From NCBI GenBank assembly GCA_002483265.1, contig DLHO01000022.1, positions 248,860 through 312,859 of the forward strand: DNA of 64,000 nucleotides, in the 5' to 3' direction. The stretch's first letter is position 1, and every line of letters starts with the position of its first letter. Made by a program: the position numbers and the translations under genes. The DNA is from Flavobacteriales bacterium UBA7666 (GTDB lineage: Bacteria > Bacteroidota > Bacteroidia > Flavobacteriales_D > Crocinitomicaceae). The notes beneath the pieces are model-generated. The model was not told the DNA's origin. It ran no database searches and saw only the letters and a program-made list of their open reading frames with translations. Shown here in pieces: positions 60,696-64,000 of the stretch.

Positions 60696-61642
60696 AAACA
60701 ACACAAGACATGGATGCGCTGATTGGCAAATTCCTTACCGGCGAAGCGGGTCCTGAAGAAGCAATGTTTCTAGAGGACTGGATTGCTGAATCGAACGAGA
60801 ATAAAACGTATTTCGAACAAAGTGCAAAGGCATTTGGTTTGGTAGAGAAAGTGGTTTCAACGGATAAAGCCTGGACTAACGTTCAGTCACAGTTGACACA
60901 AGCTCCGATTAGAAAACTTTCCATCGGGTGGATTTCTGCGGTTGCTGCTATTCTGATCCTCTCTTTTGGAGCAGTGTTCTATTTATTGAATTCGAACGAG
61001 CAAAATAACTTGTTTACCGCCGGGAAAGAAAAAAAGAACATTGAATTGAACGACGGAACTGACATTCAATTAGCAGCACATTCGAGCTTAGAGCTATCTG
61101 CTGGTTATGGAAAGAAAGATCGTTCATTAACATTGAAAGGCTCAGGCTATTTCTCTGTAAAACACAGCAAGAAACTACCGTTTATTATCGATGCGGGACC
61201 AATTCACATCAAAGATTTGGGAACAAAATTCGATGTAAAAACTACCGAGGATACGATTTATGTTCGTGTGGACGAAGGAATTGTAGTGATCTATGACAAC
61301 AAAGGAATGAAGCTCACTCTTCATGCCAATGAAAGTGCTCATTACGTTATTTCCAACGGTGATCTGAAAATGGATGTCGTTATCGAAAATCTGAAAACGA
61401 AGTATAAAACAATTCTGCTTGATAATCTGCGATTAGAAGACGTGGTTGATCTGCTCAACAAGACGTATCAGGTGAATATTCGCATTGATAATCCGGCGTT
61501 GAAGAATTGCAGGATCACGACTGAGTTTTTGAATGAAGATCTGGATACTGTTTTAACAGTGATCTCTCAAACACTTGAAGTGACGATCATCAAGGAAAAG
61601 AACACCGAATATCTGATTAAAGGAATGGCATGCATACAATGA
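60692..61642 (+). CDS. FecR family anti-sigma factor
   Basis: 316 residues. N-terminal cytoplasmic anti-sigma part (MDALIGKFLTGEAGPEEAMF then LEDWIAESNENKTYFEQSAK), one TM helix at 90-108 (ISAVAAILILSFGAVFYLL), FecR domain (ELNDGTDIQLAAHSSLELSA, GSGYFSVKHSKKLPFIID, FDVKTTEDTIYVRVDEG), and a C-terminal DUF4974-type domain (LDNLRLEDVVDLLNKTYQVN). It holds the sigma factor inactive until a signal from the outer membrane arrives. Overlaps both neighbours. Confidence 0.94.
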   Translation: MKTTQDMDALIGKFLTGEAGPEEAMFLEDWIAESNENKTYFEQSAKAFGLVEKVVSTDKAWTNVQSQLTQAPIRKLSIGWISAVAAILILSFGAVFYLLNSNEQNNLFTAGKEKKNIELNDGTDIQLAAHSSLELSAGYGKKDRSLTLKGSGYFSVKHSKKLPFIIDAGPIHIKDLGTKFDVKTTEDTIYVRVDEGIVVIYDNKGMKLTLHANESAHYVISNGDLKMDVVIENLKTKYKTILLDNLRLEDVVDLLNKTYQVNIRIDNPALKNCRITTEFLNEDLDTVLTVISQTLEVTIIKEKNTEYLIKGMACIQ

Positions 61643-63663
61643 TCCGTTTTTTAAGCACCGTTTTTCTTTGTTGTATTGCGGTTTCTCAGTCAAACGCACA
61701 AACTCCATATCTGGAGAAAGCTGTCACTGTTCGATCAGGAACTTATTCGTATGAAGAATTGTTTAAACAGATTTCCAATCAAACGGGAGTCGTTTTCTCA
61801 TATACCGGTTTCGATGATAAACAGCGCATGTCAGTAAAGTTTGACAAACAGCCGCTTCGGATTGTGTTGAATACACTTTTCGATAATGGAAATTGCACCT
61901 GCAAACTGAAAGGGAAATACCTGATTGTGAATTGTAAATCAGTACCCAAACCCAAGCCGGATAATGCTTCGGCAAGTAAGTCTACTGTGATTGTGAACGG
62001 GTACATCCTGAATGCGGAAGATTCTTCGGAAGTAGTTGAATCCAGTGTGTATCTTCGTCAAAATAAACAATCAGCTATCACAGACGAATACGGTTATTTC
62101 AATTTGTCGTTTCCGAAAACTACGGATGTGATTTCCATTTCTGTGGCAAAAGAAGATTTTAAGGATACAACTGTTGTCATTTTATCTAAACAGCAGAATA
62201 CACTGATCATTTACTTGCAGCCCAAAGCAGCACCGGTGAGCGTCATGATGAATGATTCGATACGGGTAACTGTTTCAATTGATTCGATCAAACCGGTGGA
62301 AGCGGAAGTGAAAGACACAACTCCGGTTGTAAGCCCGTTTTTGAAACGATTCGGAGAGCGTCGAGCAAATTTCAGAAACATTTCGGACACCTTGTTCACG
62401 AAGGTTTCATTTTCACTTTTCCCTCCAATAAGTACCAACCGCTTGCTTTCTGTGAATACAGTGAATAAATTTTCGTTCAATGCCCTGGTCGGTTCATCCA
62501 AAGGAATTGATGTTTTTGAATTGGGCGGCTTGGTCAATTTCGATTACGGAAACGTGAAATATGTACAGATAGGTGGTTTGGCTAACCTGGTTTCAGGAAC
62601 ATCATCCGGAGTGCAGTTGGGCGGTTTGATAAATACCGTCGGAAAAGACGTGGGCGGGGTTCAGGTTGCCGGTTTGATAAACCTTGATCGTGGGAACGCG
62701 AAATATGTGCAGATTGGTGGACTTACTAATCTGGTTTCCGGAACATTATCTGGAGTTCAGGTAGGAGGATTGTTTAATACCGTAGGAAAAGATGTGACCG
62801 GGGTTCAAGTGGCAGGTTTGATAAACCTCGACCGCGGGAAAGTAAAATACGCTCAGGTAGCCGGAATTGTGAATGTGGTGAAGGATACGGTTACCGCTAT
62901 TCAGGTTGGTGGCATTGCAAATTTGAATGCTTCTTATACGCAAGGAATTCAAATCGCTGGAATTTATAATCATTCAAAAAATGTATTTGGAGGTCAGATT
63001 GCCGGAATTGCCAATTACGGTGGTGATACCGTTTCCGGGGTTCAGATCGCAGGCTTGGTCAATTCAGCTGATGTGATCAACGGAGTCCAGGTTTCGGGTT
63101 TGGTCAACAGGGCTAAGAAAGTAAACGGGGCGCAGCTTGGTTTCATCAATATAGCCGACTCAGTTAAAGGAATGCCCATTGGATTTTTAAGCTTTGTAAA
63201 ATCAGGTTATCACAAAGTGGAACTTGCCACGGATGAAAATTTACTGACAACACTCAGTTTCCGGACCGGTGTGGATGTGTTTCACAACATGCTCATCGGC
63301 GGAATGCAAATTTCAGGTGGGCGTTCCCTGTGGACATTTGGTTATGGAGTTGGTTCTGCCATTCGACTAGGAAGAAAATGGTATTTGGATCTGGACCTTA
63401 CAGCGCAGCATCTGTATTTGAACAACACGGACTACACCTATAACATGCTGACGAAAAGTTTCCTGGGGATCGAATACCGTTTTGGAAAGAACTTCAGCAT
63501 TGCAGCCGGCCCAACTTTAAACTGGTATAGTAGTGAAACTGCTGACCCGGAAACGGATCCCATCTGGAGCAGAATCAGCCAGAAGACACTTGAAAGTTCC
63601 TTTAAGGGGAATTATTCCAATCGGTTGTGGGTTGGGGCGAAATTGGCTTTGCGGTTTTTCTAG
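61639..63663 (+). CDS. STN domain / carboxypeptidase-like / LA_2272-type surface-repeat protein
   Basis: 674 residues from ATG at 61639 (4-bp overlap with FecR); ATG at 61630 is the alternative. Signal peptide MIRFLSTVFLCCIAVSQSNA; STN domain to about residue 90 (YSYEELFKQISNQTGVVFSY); carboxypeptidase-regulatory-like domain 115-200 (VNGYILNAEDSSEVVESSVY). The rest is not a TonB receptor but repeats of the form GVQVGGLxNTVGK (about 290-520) of the LA_2272 surface type, then a short C-terminal barrel-like part. A 144-bp (48-residue) unit is repeated at DNA level from 62557 and 62701. In this operon position one expects a SusC receptor. Confidence 0.85.
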   Translation: MIRFLSTVFLCCIAVSQSNAQTPYLEKAVTVRSGTYSYEELFKQISNQTGVVFSYTGFDDKQRMSVKFDKQPLRIVLNTLFDNGNCTCKLKGKYLIVNCKSVPKPKPDNASASKSTVIVNGYILNAEDSSEVVESSVYLRQNKQSAITDEYGYFNLSFPKTTDVISISVAKEDFKDTTVVILSKQQNTLIIYLQPKAAPVSVMMNDSIRVTVSIDSIKPVEAEVKDTTPVVSPFLKRFGERRANFRNISDTLFTKVSFSLFPPISTNRLLSVNTVNKFSFNALVGSSKGIDVFELGGLVNFDYGNVKYVQIGGLANLVSGTSSGVQLGGLINTVGKDVGGVQVAGLINLDRGNAKYVQIGGLTNLVSGTLSGVQVGGLFNTVGKDVTGVQVAGLINLDRGKVKYAQVAGIVNVVKDTVTAIQVGGIANLNASYTQGIQIAGIYNHSKNVFGGQIAGIANYGGDTVSGVQIAGLVNSADVINGVQVSGLVNRAKKVNGAQLGFINIADSVKGMPIGFLSFVKSGYHKVELATDENLLTTLSFRTGVDVFHNMLIGGMQISGGRSLWTFGYGVGSAIRLGRKWYLDLDLTAQHLYLNNTDYTYNMLTKSFLGIEYRFGKNFSIAAGPTLNWYSSETADPETDPIWSRISQKTLESSFKGNYSNRLWVGAKLALRFF

Positions 63664-63721
63664 AAATAGTCTCTGAAGTTTATTTCATTGAAAGAGAATT
63701 TACATTTCTGTGATCTAATCA

Positions 63722-63858
63722 TGTCATATTGAGTTTTCGCCATGTGTTCTCGATACATCCCGTACATGTCAATTCGAGTAGTCCCGACATTTTAGTCGGG
63801 GCGTATCGAGAATAATGGACGGGATACTCGAACTGACAAGGCGAAAGTATCGAGATAG
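63722..63858. repeat. Dispersed TTCGAGT/ACTCGA palindromic repeat, inverted relative to 55488
   Basis: Starts TGTCATATTGAGTTTTCGCC, ends GGCGAAAGTATCGAGATAGG, so the outer ends also mirror each other. The inner part (GTAGTCCCGACATTTTAGTC and GGGACTACTCGAATTGACAT on the other strand) matches 55488-55585 inverted. Confidence 0.75.
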
Positions 63859-63907
63859 GTATGAATTCCTTAAGAACAAACAATTCCCAATCTTTTTTCA
63901 TTTTCCC

Positions 63908-63934
63908 ATAGGGGTAAACCTTCCCTCAGTTGTC
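63908..63934 (+). promoter_or_regulatory. Candidate ECF-sigma promoter, gene at window edge
   Basis: ATAGGGGTAA (63908-63917) and TTGTC (63930-63934), same words and spacing as at 60061-60087. It lies 30 bp before the ATG at 63965. Confidence 0.5.
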
Positions 63935-63964
63935 ATAGATACAACAAACAAAATAAAAGTCTTT

Positions 63965-64000
63965 ATGAAAAGTTTAAAATTGATGATTCCGGCGGTACTG
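63965..64000 (+). CDS. Exported protein, first 12 codons only
   Basis: MKSLKLMIPAVL is the beginning of a signal peptide; the gene continues beyond the window. It follows the candidate ECF promoter shared with the sigma operon, so it is a probable target of that sigma factor. Nothing more can be said. Confidence 0.6.
   Translation, partial: MKSLKLMIPAVL

Larger units (their letters stand above)
63664..63964. other. Spacer with dispersed repeat and ECF-type motif
   Basis: No gene is supported. It contains the palindromic repeat at 63722-63858 and the candidate ECF promoter at 63908-63934. Confidence 0.6.

Overview
The window looks like a chromosome segment from a Bacteroidota bacterium, most likely order Flavobacteriales. 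The evidence is: promoters with the Bacteroidota -7 element TAnnTTTG; many Bacteroidota-type lipoproteins; a type B type IX secretion (gliding-motility-associated C-terminal) sorting domain at 22650-25937; an ECF sigma / FecR / STN-domain operon; and a carboxypeptidase-like-domain outer-membrane receptor. A Fluviicola-like (Crocinitomicaceae) origin is a guess from protein style only. I see no rRNA, tRNA, CRISPR array, transposase or integrase.

Layout. 1-5.6 kb: a truncated HTH (WYL-type?) regulator, a DUF72 protein, then a TetR regulator followed by thiolase, SDR and thioesterase genes. A TetR-type palindrome stands before tetR and again before the thiolase, so this looks like an autoregulated acyl-CoA module. 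5.7-13.1 kb: an AraC regulator and a complete RND efflux operon (adaptor, pump, outer-membrane lipoprotein). 13.2-17.5 kb: a LytS-type histidine kinase with a sensory propeller and its probable LytTR response regulator, separated by a MarR gene with its own operator. 17.8-31 kb: a phosphatase-superfamily protein; a nitronate-monooxygenase-like gene translationally coupled to two M16 peptidases; a large type-IX-secreted protein; a ClC channel with CBS domains; three lipoproteins; and a run of very small genes including a KOW-motif protein. 31-43 kb: small membrane proteins, an M1 peptidase, a family 9 glycosyltransferase, a histidine kinase, a repeat-flanked GIY-YIG nuclease gene, class I fumarase, and a TPR protein. 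44-45.3 kb: a tandem pair of paralogous membrane proteins, promoters included.

The accessory core is 45.94-54.63 kb on the minus strand: five tightly packed, visibly AT-richer genes. In transcription order they are a MazG-like pyrophosphohydrolase, a GIY-YIG / DUF2075-type helicase / S24-peptidase fusion, a PIN-domain protein with a long helical C-terminus, an ABC-type ATPase, and an HNH nuclease. The last two resemble the PtuA/PtuB pair of Septu. The whole set reads as a composite anti-phage or DNA-damage module that I cannot match to a named system.

The second strong signal is non-coding. Four copies of a 129-135 bp extended hairpin (37247-37381, 37457-37585 on the minus strand, 41770-41903, 45328-45461) lie just 3' of genes. 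Each follows a short hairpin with A/T-run arms. The stems differ between copies by paired, compensatory changes, while the apical loop sequence (TAAACTC ... CTCAAACA) is conserved. This is what a structured RNA or a hairpin-based mobile element would show. A divergent relative lies at 43375-43722.

The right end (54.7-64 kb) is a cell-surface region: a TonB C-terminal-domain protein, a large beta-barrel receptor, a 172-bp tandem array built on a dispersed palindromic repeat, and an ECF sigma - FecR - STN/surface-repeat operon. The operon shares an upstream motif (ATAGGGGTAA, then TTGTC at identical spacing) with the truncated gene at the window edge, suggesting both answer to the same sigma factor.
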